Of a DNA stretch of 64,000 bases, positions 41,485 through 50,635 are shown one piece after another. The stretch spans positions 150,158-214,157 of the forward strand of contig NZ_NWSQ01000014.1 of the NCBI RefSeq assembly GCF_002531725.1, given 5' to 3'. Within the stretch, counting starts at the first letter, position 1, and every line of letters begins with the position of its first letter. Source of the DNA: Rhizobium sp. L43. Lineage in GTDB: Bacteria > Pseudomonadota > Alphaproteobacteria > Rhizobiales > Rhizobiaceae. Below the pieces are notes generated by a model. That model did not search any database. It was not told where the DNA came from and saw only the letters and a list, made by a program, of their open reading frames with translations. The position numbers were made by a program, and so were the translations under genes.

Positions 41485-44400
41485 ATGCTTCCAGGCTGGG
41501 TCATATTCGCGTCTGCCTTCGGCTATCTGCTGCTGCTTTTCGCCGTGGCAAGCTATGGCGACCGCAAGAACCGCAGCCAGGGCACGCTTGATCGCGGCCC
41601 GGGCATGCTCGGCCCGGGCACGCTGGAAGGCGGATGGCCGGTCGTTTATGCGCTGAGCCTTGCGATCTACTGCACCTCCTGGACCTATTTCGGCAGCGTC
41701 GGGCTTGCCGCACAGCGCGGGTTGGAATTTGCCGGCATCTATATCGGCCCGATCCTGGTCTTCACGCTCGGCATGCCGCTGCTTCGCCGCATCATCGAGC
41801 TCGCCAAGGCCGAAAAGCTCACCTCGGTTGCCGATTTCGTCGCCGCGCGCTACGGCAAGAACCCGACGGTCGCGACGATCGTCGCGCTGATCTCGCTGAT
41901 CGGCACCATTCCCTATATCGCGCTGCAGCTGAAAGCCATCTCCAGTACCGTCAGCGCCATGGTCAACCCGTCCGATTACGGCATCGGCAGCGGCAATCTC
42001 TATTTCCTCGACCTGCCGCTCCTCGCAACGCTGGTGCTCGCCTGCTTCGCCATCATGTTCGGCACCCGGCACACCGATGCGACCGAACACCAGGACGGGC
42101 TGATCCTCGCCGTCTCGATGGAATCCGTCGTCAAGCTCGTCGCCTTCCTGACGGCCGGCGTCTGCGTCATCTGGTTTCTCTTCGACGGTCCGGCCGACCT
42201 CTGGCAGAAGACCGTCGACAACACGCTGGTCATGTCGGCGCTGAATTACCATACGCCGATCAGCCGCTGGATCACCCTGATCCTGCTGTCGGCCTTCGCG
42301 ATCATCCTGCTGCCGCGGCAATTCCACGTGACGGTCGTCGAAAACCGGACGCCGAAACAGTTGAAACTCGCAGGCTTCCTGTTTCCTGTTTATCTCATAT
42401 CAATCAATCTCTTCGTGCTGCCGGTGGCGATCGGCGGGCTGTTGACCTTCGGCGGCAACGGCAATGCCGATTTCTACATGCTGTCGCTGCCGCTGGCCGG
42501 CCAGATGCCGGTGGTGTCGCTGATCACCTTCATCGGCGGCTTCTCCGCCGCAACGGCGATGGTCATCGTCGATTCGGTGGCGCTGTCGATCATGGTGTCG
42601 AACGATATCATCATGCCGATCTTCCTCAGGCGCAAACTCGCCGGCCGCGCCAGCCTGCGCGACAATTTCGCCAAGACGCTGCTCAACATCCGCCGCAGCG
42701 CCATCTTCGCCGTGCTGCTGTTCGGCTATGCCTATTACCGCTCGACCGACAGCACCGCCGGTCTTGCCTCGATCGGCCTGCTTTCCTTTGCCGCAATCGC
42801 GCAGATCGCCCCAGCGCTCTTCGGCGGGCTGATCTGGCGGCGGGCGAATGCGCGCGGCGCAATCCTCGGGCTGACCTCCGGCTTCGTCATCTGGGTGTAC
42901 CTGTTGTTCCTGCCCTCGCTCGGCGGCCCCGATTATTCCTATGTGGCAAGCGCCGTGCTCGGCTTCATCTTTCCCGGGACGACGCTGTTTACCGCGCCCG
43001 ACGCCGATCCGCTGGTCAATGCGACCGTTATGAGCCTGCTCGTCAACACCGCCTTCTTCGTCGTCGGTTCGCTCACCCGCAATGCCAGGCCGCTGGAACG
43101 CATTCAGGCCGGCATCTTCGTCAAGCGGCATTCGCGCTCGCAATTTGCCACGCGCGGCTGGAAGACCCGCATCAGCGTCGGCGACCTCAAGGCGGCGATC
43201 TCGCGCTATCTCGGCGAAGAACGGATGCAGCGTTCGCTCACCACCTACGAACAGACTTCCGGCCGCAAGCTGGAGGATGAGCAGCCGGCCGACATGGCGC
43301 TGATCCATTTCAGCGAACAGCTGCTCGGCAGCGCCATCGGCTCGTCCTCGGCCCGGCTGGTGCTGTCACTGATCCTGCAGAAGATCGAGGATGCCTCGTC
43401 CGACACGGCCTGGCTGCTCGACCAGGCGAGCGAGGCGCTGCAATATAACCAGGACATGCTGCAGACGGCGCTGTCGCAGATGGATCAGGGCATCGCGGTG
43501 TTCGACAGTTCCAACCGGCTGACGATCTGGAACCGGCGCTTCCGGCAATTGCTGGATCTGCCGGAAAGTGCCGGCCAGGTCGGTTTTCCGCTATCGGAGA
43601 TCGTCACCACGCTCAGCCAGCGCGGCGACATCGCGCCCGGCGATCTCAGCCAGACGGTGCGGCATTTCCTGACGCTCGACAAACCCTTTTCGCTGGTGCT
43701 CGGCGGCGGCGAGCGGATCATCGAGGTGCGCTCCAACGCCATGCCGGACAAGGGCATCGTCGCCACCTTCACCGACATCACCCAGCGCGTCAACGCCGAC
43801 CAGGCGCTGAAACAGGCGAACGAGACGCTGGAGCAGCGCGTCGCCGAACGCACGGCCGAGCTCACCCGCGTCAACCGTGAACTCGGCGAGGCACGCGCCG
43901 CCGCCGACGAGGCGAATATCGGCAAGACCCGGTTTTTCGCCGCCGCCGGCCACGACATTCTGCAGCCGCTCAATGCCGCCCGGCTCTATTCCTCGGCGCT
44001 GGTCGAGCGCATGGCGCAATCCGACAACAGCCCGATCGTGCGCAACATCGATTCCGCACTGGAATCGGTCGAGACCATTCTCGGTGCGGTGCTCGATATT
44101 TCGAGGCTCGATACCGGCGCCATGCGGCCGCGGCTTGCCGCCGTGGCGCTCTCCGACCTGTTGAAGCGCATCGAGACCGATTTTGCGCCGATCGCCCGGG
44201 AAAAACAGCTGAAACTGGTGGTCATGCCGACGTCGCTCAGGGTGCGCTCCGACCCCAATCTTTTGCGCCGGCTGGTGCAGAACCTGGTCTCCAACGCCAT
44301 CAAATACACGATCACCGGCAAGGTGCTGGTGGGTGCGCGGCGGCGCGGCAACCAGGTGATCATCCAGGTGATCGATTCCGGCATCGGCATTCCGCCGTCG

Positions 44401-45024
44401 AAATTCCGCACCGTGTTCAAGGAATTCGCGCGGCTGGATGAAGGCGCCAAAACCGCCTCCGGCCTCGGGCTCGGCCTTTCGATCGTCGACCGCATCGCCC
44501 GCGTGCTCAATCATCCGGTCGAGCTGCAGTCGACGCATGGCAAGGGCACTGAATTCCGCATCGCCATGCCGCTCGACGTCTCGCGTCCGGCCGCGGCCGC
44601 GGCGGCCGCCACCCCTGCCGACCGCCCGGGGCAGCCGCTCAAGGGGCTGAAGATCCTCTGCATCGACAACGAGCCGAAGATCCTCGAAGGCATGCGGCTG
44701 CTGCTCAGCGGCTGGGGTTGCGAGGTCACTGCGCTGGATTGCCTCGCCGACGTGATATCAAGCGACGGCCGTGACGGGCCGCCGGATCTCGCCATCGCCG
44801 ACTATCATCTCGGCGACGGCACCGGCATTGCGGCGATCCTGCATCTGCGTCGGCAGTTCGGCGCCGATATCCCTGCTTTGATGATCACCGCCGACCGCAC
44901 GCCGGAGGTGCGCAGCGAAGCCGAGCGGTACGACATCGCCGTTCAGCACAAACCGGTGCGGCCGGCGGCGCTGCGCGCCTATATCACCCAGATTTCCGGC
45001 CTGAAACGCGCAGCCGCAGAATAA
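41485..45024 (+). CDS. SSF-domain hybrid sensor histidine kinase/response regulator
   Basis: This 1179-residue protein joins an N-terminal sodium/solute symporter-like domain (about 13 membrane helices, residues 1-530) to a signalling half. That half has a PAS-like region (about 660-775, with the SQMDQGIAVFDSSNRLTIWN segment), a coiled coil (about 780-815) and a HisKA domain with phospho-accepting His823 in FFAAAGHDILQPLNAAR. A HATPase domain follows (NLVSNAIKYT, GLGLGLSIV), and a C-terminal receiver has Asp1106 in AIADYHLGDG. The architecture matches the NahK/ErcS-type group with SSF sensors and resembles CrbS, which senses or couples to acetate use. The ligand and output regulator are unknown here. 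GGGTC precedes the ATG. Confidence 0.93.
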   Translation: MLPGWVIFASAFGYLLLLFAVASYGDRKNRSQGTLDRGPGMLGPGTLEGGWPVVYALSLAIYCTSWTYFGSVGLAAQRGLEFAGIYIGPILVFTLGMPLLRRIIELAKAEKLTSVADFVAARYGKNPTVATIVALISLIGTIPYIALQLKAISSTVSAMVNPSDYGIGSGNLYFLDLPLLATLVLACFAIMFGTRHTDATEHQDGLILAVSMESVVKLVAFLTAGVCVIWFLFDGPADLWQKTVDNTLVMSALNYHTPISRWITLILLSAFAIILLPRQFHVTVVENRTPKQLKLAGFLFPVYLISINLFVLPVAIGGLLTFGGNGNADFYMLSLPLAGQMPVVSLITFIGGFSAATAMVIVDSVALSIMVSNDIIMPIFLRRKLAGRASLRDNFAKTLLNIRRSAIFAVLLFGYAYYRSTDSTAGLASIGLLSFAAIAQIAPALFGGLIWRRANARGAILGLTSGFVIWVYLLFLPSLGGPDYSYVASAVLGFIFPGTTLFTAPDADPLVNATVMSLLVNTAFFVVGSLTRNARPLERIQAGIFVKRHSRSQFATRGWKTRISVGDLKAAISRYLGEERMQRSLTTYEQTSGRKLEDEQPADMALIHFSEQLLGSAIGSSSARLVLSLILQKIEDASSDTAWLLDQASEALQYNQDMLQTALSQMDQGIAVFDSSNRLTIWNRRFRQLLDLPESAGQVGFPLSEIVTTLSQRGDIAPGDLSQTVRHFLTLDKPFSLVLGGGERIIEVRSNAMPDKGIVATFTDITQRVNADQALKQANETLEQRVAERTAELTRVNRELGEARAAADEANIGKTRFFAAAGHDILQPLNAARLYSSALVERMAQSDNSPIVRNIDSALESVETILGAVLDISRLDTGAMRPRLAAVALSDLLKRIETDFAPIAREKQLKLVVMPTSLRVRSDPNLLRRLVQNLVSNAIKYTITGKVLVGARRRGNQVIIQVIDSGIGIPPSKFRTVFKEFARLDEGAKTASGLGLGLSIVDRIARVLNHPVELQSTHGKGTEFRIAMPLDVSRPAAAAAAATPADRPGQPLKGLKILCIDNEPKILEGMRLLLSGWGCEVTALDCLADVISSDGRDGPPDLAIADYHLGDGTGIAAILHLRRQFGADIPALMITADRTPEVRSEAERYDIAVQHKPVRPAALRAYITQISGLKRAAAE

Positions 45025-45026
45025 AC

Positions 45027-45584
45027 TTAGTCCGGTGTGTTCATGACGCGGGTGACCAGATCGCGCACACGCGCCGTATCCGGCACGTCGCCGAACAGGA
45101 TGCGATACATGATCGGCGCCACCACCTGATCCATGACGAGATCGACATCCGGAAACGGCCCGCCGCGCGCCATTGCCCGCTCGGCGATGACGACGATTTG
45201 CTGGCGGGTATATTCGCAGCATTTGCAGGCATTGGCGCCCGCCTGCGCCGCCAGCACGTCGCGGATCATCTCGCGGCCCGGACCCGAGGACATTTCCTCG
45301 GCATATTGCTCGGCCCAAGCCTCGAGATCGGCCCTGCCGCTGCCGGCATCGACCGGCTGCATATCCGGCCGCAGCCGCTCGACGGCGACATCGGCAAGTA
45401 GCGCCTGCAGGTCGCCCCAGCGGCGATAGATGGTCGATGGCGTCACACCCGCCTTGCCGGCGATCAGCGGAATGGTCACCTCGGCGCGGCTCATTTCGGC
45501 CAGCAGTTCACGCACCGCCTTGTGCACCGATGCCTGAACCCTGGCGCTTCTGCCGCCCGGGCGGAGATTCTCTTTCACTGCCAT
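45027..45584 (-). CDS. TetR/AcrR-family transcriptional regulator
   Basis: The 185-residue protein has an N-terminal TetR helix-turn-helix (about 35-65: VTIPLIAGKAGVTPSTIYRR). The ligand-binding C-terminal domain is of the TetR_C_11-like type. It is divergent from an MFS transporter gene 128 bases away, and two palindromes in that gap are likely operators. It probably represses the transporter and itself. It ends two bases after the convergent kinase gene. Confidence 0.88.
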   Translation of the reverse strand: MAVKENLRPGGRSARVQASVHKAVRELLAEMSRAEVTIPLIAGKAGVTPSTIYRRWGDLQALLADVAVERLRPDMQPVDAGSGRADLEAWAEQYAEEMSSGPGREMIRDVLAAQAGANACKCCEYTRQQIVVIAERAMARGGPFPDVDLVMDQVVAPIMYRILFGDVPDTARVRDLVTRVMNTPD

Positions 45585-45640
45585 GCCTGCAACTTTCCCC
45601 CTTAATACGATGGTTCAATATCTTTGACAGCTCTATTAAT

Positions 45641-45653
45641 GCAAATAATTTGC
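45641..45653. promoter_or_regulatory. Palindrome in TetR/MFS intergenic region, site 1
   Basis: GCAAAT and ATTTGC arms are separated by one base. It lies centrally in the divergent gap, near the expected promoters, and could bind a TetR dimer. Confidence 0.45.
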
Positions 45654-45678
45654 TTTTACGAAATGCCGACCCTAAAGT

Positions 45679-45701
45679 TTAAAGCAATCACTTAGCTTTA
45701 A
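45679..45701. promoter_or_regulatory. Palindrome in TetR/MFS intergenic region, site 2
   Basis: TTAAAGC and GCTTTAA arms are separated by nine bases, just before the MFS ribosome binding site. Its size (23 bases) fits a TetR-type operator covering the start of the transporter mRNA. Confidence 0.5.
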
Positions 45702-45712
45702 GGGGCTTATAT

Positions 45713-46915
45713 ATGGTCACCGCCACCAAATCCACAGAGAATGCGCCGCGCCCCTCGATCGGCTTTCATGCGCTGACGCTCGCCACCTTCTTCGGCGCCT
45801 CCGCAGCGCCGACGCCGCTCTACCGGATCTATCAGGAGAACTTCGCGCTCTCGCCGGTGCTGATCACAGTGGTCTTCGCCGTCTATGCTTTCGCGCTGCT
45901 GGCAGCACTGCTGACCGCCGGTTCGATCTCCGACCATCTCGGCCGCAAGCCGGTGATCTTTTTCGCCCTGGTGCTCGAAATCATCGCCATGGCGCTCTTC
46001 GTCGTCGCCAGCGGTCCCGGCTGGCTGATCGCGGCGCGGATCGTCCAGGGTATTGCAACGGGGATTGCCGGCGCCTCGCTCGGAGCCGCGCTCGTCGATG
46101 TCGACCGGGCCAAAGGGCAGATCGTCAATTCGATCGCGCCGCTTTGCGGCATGGCGGTCGGCGCGGTCGGCACCAGCGCCTTGATCCAATACGGTCCCTT
46201 CCCGATGCACCTCACCTATGCGCTGCTGCTCGTCGCCTTCGCCCTGCAGGCGGCCGCCGTCTGGCTGACGCGCGAGACCGGCGGCACCCGGCCGGGCGCG
46301 CTCGGGTCGCTGATCCCGCGCGTCACCGTTCCGCCGCAGGTGAAGCGGCCGCTGTCGCTGGTGACGCCGATCAACATCGCCAACTGGACGCTCGCCGGTT
46401 TCTATCTCTCCCTGGTCCCGTCGCTAGTCGCCAGCACCACCGGCAGCGGCGCGCCGCTGACGGGCGGCGCCGTCGTCACCGCACTGATGGTGAGCGGGGC
46501 AATCGCCGTCTATCTCAGGCGCGGCAAGACGGCCTCGGCCAATCTCGGTTTCGGCGTGTCGGCGAAGACGCTCGGTATCCTGACGGTCGTTGCCGGCGTG
46601 CATCTCGCCAACGTGCCGCTGCTTCTCATCGGCACCGTCTTCACCGGCACCGGTTTCGGCACCAATTTCCTCGGCTCGATCGGCACGATCATGCCGATTG
46701 CCAAACCGGACGAGCGGGCCGGATTACTGGCGGCCTTCTACGTGCAGAGCTACCTCGCATTCAGCCTGCCGGCGATCCTTGCCGGGTTCCTGGCGAAATC
46801 GGCGGGTTATGCGCTGACAACGGATATTTATGCGACGGCGATCCTGGTTTTGATGGGTGTCGGGATCATCGCGGTTCGCGCCGGCCGGCGAAAGGCGGCG
46901 GAAAGCGCAGCCTGA
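45713..46915 (+). CDS. MFS transporter
   Basis: The 400-residue protein has about 12 hydrophobic segments and the MFS signature SISDHLGRKPVIFFAL between helices 2 and 3 (about 70-85). The QGIATGIAGASLGAAL segment in helix 4 suggests a drug or small-molecule exporter of the proton-antiport type. AAGGGG lies before the ATG. The divergent TetR gene suggests induction by a toxic compound. The substrate is unknown. Confidence 0.88.
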   Translation: MVTATKSTENAPRPSIGFHALTLATFFGASAAPTPLYRIYQENFALSPVLITVVFAVYAFALLAALLTAGSISDHLGRKPVIFFALVLEIIAMALFVVASGPGWLIAARIVQGIATGIAGASLGAALVDVDRAKGQIVNSIAPLCGMAVGAVGTSALIQYGPFPMHLTYALLLVAFALQAAAVWLTRETGGTRPGALGSLIPRVTVPPQVKRPLSLVTPINIANWTLAGFYLSLVPSLVASTTGSGAPLTGGAVVTALMVSGAIAVYLRRGKTASANLGFGVSAKTLGILTVVAGVHLANVPLLLIGTVFTGTGFGTNFLGSIGTIMPIAKPDERAGLLAAFYVQSYLAFSLPAILAGFLAKSAGYALTTDIYATAILVLMGVGIIAVRAGRRKAAESAA

Positions 46916-46966
46916 CATTCTTCACCGCCCGAGGCGAAGGGATCCGTCTCCGGTCAACAGGCTGTG

Positions 46967-49324
46967 TCAGAAGTCCTCCCAGCCATCGCCGGCCGAAGCT
47001 GCTGTCTTTGAGCCGCCACTGAGGGCGACAGCCAGCGTCTTCTTCAATGCGCGGGCCGGAGAGGGAACGGGGATCGCCGTGTGCGATGATACGACTTTCG
47101 GAGCGGTGATCGGACGCGGGACATTCGAACGCGTCGCAGTCGAAGTCATGCCCGCGCCGGTATCGAGCCGGAACTGACCCAGGCGTCCGGAGAGGGCAGA
47201 GACCTCGGTCGCAAGCGTGTGGGCCGCCGCGTTGGACTCCTCCACCATAGCCGCATTCTTCTGCGTCGCCTGATCCATCTGATTGACGGCGGTATTGATT
47301 TCCTGAAGGCCGGTCGACTGCTCGCGCGCCGACTGAACGATCGCCTCGACATTGCGGTCGATCTGCTGCACCTCCTGGACGATGCCTTCCAGGGCATCAC
47401 CGGTCTGGCGGACCAAAGCAACACCCTGTTGTACTTGGCCGCCGGATGAGCTGATCAGCGCCTTGATTTCCTTGGCCGCGCCAGCCGAGCGCTGCGCGAG
47501 CTCGCGGACCTCCTGAGCGACGACGGCGAAGCCCTTGCCGGCTTCCCCGGCGCGCGCCGCCTCGACGCCGGCATTCAGCGCCAGCAGGTTTGTCTGGAAG
47601 GCGATCTCGTCGATGACGCCGATGATGTTTGAGATCGACTTGGACGATTGTTCGATGTCGTGCATCGCCTCGACGGCCCGTTGCACGATCTGGCCGGAAC
47701 GTTCGGCATTTTCCTTCGCTCGAACAACCATCGATCCTGCTTCTTCGGCACGCGCCGTGGAATCCTTGACCGACGTCGTAATCTGCTCCAGCGCTGCCGC
47801 CGTTTCCTCGACGGAAGCCGCCTGCTGTTCCGTCCGGCGCGCCAGATCGTCGGCGGCGGAACGGATCTCCTCGGTGCCGCTTTGAATGACCGCGGCATTT
47901 TGCGAGAACGACAGCAGCGCCGACCGCAGTTTGACGACCGACTCGTTGAAATTGACGCGGGTCTCGTCAAGCGTCGCTGCGAAAGACTGATCGAGTGCGA
48001 TCGTCACGTCGCCTTCCGCAAGCTTGGCGAGGCCAAGCGCCAATTCGCCGACGGCGAATTTGACGTCCGCTTCCTGGGCCTGGTCAATCCGGGCGCGCTC
48101 TGCACGCTCCTTTTCCTGCAGCATACGGTTTTCTTCCGCCTCGGCCTGCAGACGCGCTCTTTCGCGGTTGCTCTCGAGCAGTGCCTGCAGGGAACGCGAG
48201 AGGTCACCAATTTCGTCCTTCGCGTCGCCGTCTTTCAAGGTCACATCGAGTTTGCCGGCGGCAATGTCGGCAGTCTCGCCGATCACGCTGGAAATCCGGC
48301 CGACGAAGCGGCGGGCGATCAGCCAGCCGGCGAGACCGAGCAGCAAGGCCGCCAGGCTGGTGGCGAGAATGGCATCCCGCACCACCGTATAGAGAGCCCC
48401 GAAGAGGGTCGCCTTCGGGACCGAAACGATCGCATACCAATTCGAGCTCTCGGCAAGCTTGACCGCGACGGCAATCGCCAGAGAGATGCTGCCGTCCTCA
48501 TTGGTCACCTCATGCTCGACGCCTGGAGTGGCGATCAGACGGTCCCAATCCGCAGTCTTTACGCCCGTCTCCGACAGGCTCTTGCCGATGAGGCTCGCAT
48601 CCGGATGGCTGACGACCTTGCCGGCGCTGGTGACCAGTCCAAGGAAGCCCGCTCCCATGGGGCGAACGGCCGACAGCGCCTTGTTGGTGTCCTGCAGCGA
48701 CAGGTCGAGACCGGCAACACCGACCGCCTTTCCATCGATGATGATCGGCTTAGTCACGGAGGTCATCAAAACATCCTTGCCGTCGATCGCATAGGAATAG
48801 GGCTCGATGACAAGGGTTTTGCGCTGGGTGAACGGCAGCTGATAATAGTCGCCCGGCCCGGCCACAGTGTAATCGGTCAGCGCGGTATGGGTGATCTGGC
48901 CGCCGCTGCGCACCCAGTAGGGCACATAGCGACCCGTCGCATCATGACCTTCCTTGCCGACATAGTCCTTGTCCTTGCCGTCGAAGGCATTCGGCTCCCA
49001 CCCGGTCCAGGTCCCAAGGATCGGCGGGTTGGCTTGCAGCATGTTGAACAAGACCTTGTCGGCCTTGGTGCGATCGGTGTCGCCCAGTTCCTTCATCGTC
49101 GTCAGCACGGTGTCCAGTCCGTCGACGATATGCACGCTGCCGCCGATATTCTTTTCGACCTTCAATGCCTCGGCCGTCGCGATCTGGCGCATCGCTTCGA
49201 TGCTGCCGCTGCGAATTTCAGTATAGGACCGATAGAAAATGATGCCGGAAGCAACAATAACGGCAATGACGCCGCAGGCCGCCACGGAAAAAAGATTGCG
49301 ACTCGTCGTAGACTTGAAAAGCAT
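46967..49324 (-). CDS. Methyl-accepting chemotaxis protein with dCache sensor
   Basis: The 785-residue chemoreceptor has an N-terminal helix (VAACGVIAVIVASGIIFYRS) and a periplasmic double-Cache region (about 40-305, with YWVRSGGQITHTALTDY and MTSVTKPIIIDGKAVGVAGL). A second helix (AILATSLAALLLGLAGWLI), HAMP and a cytoplasmic signalling domain follow, with the hairpin tip EIAFQTNLLALNAGVEAARA. The C-terminus ends GDGWEDF, resembling the CheR/CheB tethering pentapeptide (NWETF type), so it may be a high-abundance-type receptor. The ligand is unknown. It stands alone. Confidence 0.93.
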   Translation of the reverse strand: MLFKSTTSRNLFSVAACGVIAVIVASGIIFYRSYTEIRSGSIEAMRQIATAEALKVEKNIGGSVHIVDGLDTVLTTMKELGDTDRTKADKVLFNMLQANPPILGTWTGWEPNAFDGKDKDYVGKEGHDATGRYVPYWVRSGGQITHTALTDYTVAGPGDYYQLPFTQRKTLVIEPYSYAIDGKDVLMTSVTKPIIIDGKAVGVAGLDLSLQDTNKALSAVRPMGAGFLGLVTSAGKVVSHPDASLIGKSLSETGVKTADWDRLIATPGVEHEVTNEDGSISLAIAVAVKLAESSNWYAIVSVPKATLFGALYTVVRDAILATSLAALLLGLAGWLIARRFVGRISSVIGETADIAAGKLDVTLKDGDAKDEIGDLSRSLQALLESNRERARLQAEAEENRMLQEKERAERARIDQAQEADVKFAVGELALGLAKLAEGDVTIALDQSFAATLDETRVNFNESVVKLRSALLSFSQNAAVIQSGTEEIRSAADDLARRTEQQAASVEETAAALEQITTSVKDSTARAEEAGSMVVRAKENAERSGQIVQRAVEAMHDIEQSSKSISNIIGVIDEIAFQTNLLALNAGVEAARAGEAGKGFAVVAQEVRELAQRSAGAAKEIKALISSSGGQVQQGVALVRQTGDALEGIVQEVQQIDRNVEAIVQSAREQSTGLQEINTAVNQMDQATQKNAAMVEESNAAAHTLATEVSALSGRLGQFRLDTGAGMTSTATRSNVPRPITAPKVVSSHTAIPVPSPARALKKTLAVALSGGSKTAASAGDGWEDF

Positions 49325-49563
49325 GTTCCCGCTCGCCCCCGCTGCTGTACTGGCGCACGCCTTAAGTCAATTCGCCGGCGCTTGAACAACCGTCATCCAG
49401 CAGAAACTGAAGGCCTCCCAAGATCGATGCTTGCAAAATTTGATTAAAAGAAAGTTCTTATTCTCCACGAACTGGCAACGGAACTATCCGCTTCCAGTTT
49501 AGATCCCGTGCTGCATGCCCTACTGCCAATTGCAGGATAAAATTATACAAACAGAGCTTGGCT

Positions 49564-50007
49564 TCACGGCTTGAGATCAAGCAGCGCCCGGCCGCTGCCA
49601 TCCATGGCGAAAGGCACCGAGGCGTGCTGGTGGGCGACCAGCCAGCGGCCGTCCTCTTTGACGAGGCCGAGCGTCTGGCGGAACCAGAGATCGACCTTGG
49701 CGCCATCGGTCTTGGTTCCCGTCATGTGCATGAGGCCGCTCCAGAAGGCGACATCGCCGCCGACAGTCAGCTTGGCATCGCGCACTTCACCGCCGATCGG
49801 GCCTTCCCAGGTGTCGAACCAGGCCTGCAGGCCGGCCTGGTCCTTGCCGTAATAGACGAGCGGCGGCGCCAGCGAAAACTCGACGGACTCTTCCGCCTCA
49901 TAGGAAAGCGCCTCCTCGGCGTTCTTTTCCCCCAGCGCCTTGGCGCGCATCATCAGCATGGCGATGACCGCCTCTTCCTCATGTCTGGCGTTCGTTTCAT
50001 CTTTCAC
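49564..50007 (-). CDS. SnoaL-like/NTF2-fold protein
   Basis: The start is GTG at 50007, with AAGGAG upstream (147 residues). The sequence has the NTF2-like pattern of DUF4440/YybH proteins: an N-terminal helix, then LAPPLVYYGKDQAGLQAWFD and FWSGLMHMTG strands, and DGRWLVAHQHASVPF near the end. Such small proteins may be enzymes or ligand binders; the specific role is unknown. It lies between the chemoreceptor and the GFA gene with no tight linkage. Confidence 0.8.
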   Translation of the reverse strand: MKDETNARHEEEAVIAMLMMRAKALGEKNAEEALSYEAEESVEFSLAPPLVYYGKDQAGLQAWFDTWEGPIGGEVRDAKLTVGGDVAFWSGLMHMTGTKTDGAKVDLWFRQTLGLVKEDGRWLVAHQHASVPFAMDGSGRALLDLKP

Positions 50008-50114
50008 ATCCGTTCTCCTTCTCCGCTATGAACCAAGGACGAACGGGATGACGACGATCCGACAGGCTTTATGCAATTCCAGCAAAACTGCTGCAGGGTT
50101 TTGCCGGAATGACG

Positions 50115-50519
50115 TCAGAGATAACTCGTCACTTCAGGTTCGTTCCACCAGGCATCATGCCTGCCGTCGGAATAACGGACCGGCAAGGCCGCGAGTTCCT
50201 CAGGGGTGATATCGTCGAGGCAGGCGATGTTGATCGAGACATAGGCGCCGCCGATCGCCTCGACATAACCGTCGCCAAAGGCCGGCACGCCGCAGGTGCG
50301 GCAGAAGCGGTGATGACCGCTCATCGTGTTGAACTGGTAGTCCGATGTTTCCGCCGGGTCGCACATCAGCCGGAAATCCTCCGGCTTGACGTTGGCGCCC
50401 CAATAGCGCCGCTTGGCGCAGATCGAACAATTGCAGCGGCCGGTGCCTTCTGCGAGGTCCATGTCCACTTCATAATGCACTTTGCCGCAATGGCAGCTTC
50501 CCTTGTAGGTTTTCTTCAT
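50115..50519 (-). CDS. GFA-family zinc protein
   Basis: The start MKKTYKGSCHCGKVHYEVDM (134 residues) has AAGGAGGAGA upstream. The zinc ligands are present in CHCG (residues 9-12), CNCSICAKR (about 30-38) and a FCRTCGVPAFG segment (about 75). It belongs to the glutathione-dependent formaldehyde-activating/CENP-V fold family, though most members have other or unknown roles. It is divergent from a MarR regulator with two palindromes between them. Confidence 0.87.
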   Translation of the reverse strand: MKKTYKGSCHCGKVHYEVDMDLAEGTGRCNCSICAKRRYWGANVKPEDFRLMCDPAETSDYQFNTMSGHHRFCRTCGVPAFGDGYVEAIGGAYVSINIACLDDITPEELAALPVRYSDGRHDAWWNEPEVTSYL

Positions 50520-50560
50520 GGGTGATCTCCTCCTTCGGCGTTGCATCGATCAATCACATA

Positions 50561-50576
50561 TGACAATATGTTGTCA
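50561..50576. promoter_or_regulatory. Palindromic operator candidate, MarR site 1
   Basis: TGACAATATGTTGTCA is an imperfect palindrome (arms TGACAA/TTGTCA) between the divergent GFA and MarR genes. It shares the ACAA-ATGTTGTC core with the second site at 50598-50611; the centres are 36 bases apart. Confidence 0.6.
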
Positions 50577-50597
50577 TTATGGATGAGATACAAAATC

Positions 50598-50611
50598 GAC
50601 AACATGTTGTC
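50598..50611. promoter_or_regulatory. Palindromic operator candidate, MarR site 2
   Basis: GACAACATGTTGTC is a perfect 14-base palindrome. It lies upstream of the preferred MarR start at 50636, and would fall within coding sequence if the upstream ATG at 50579 were used, which supports the shorter start. Confidence 0.65.
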
Positions 50612-50635
50612 AAACAAAATCGACCGGAGCGGACG

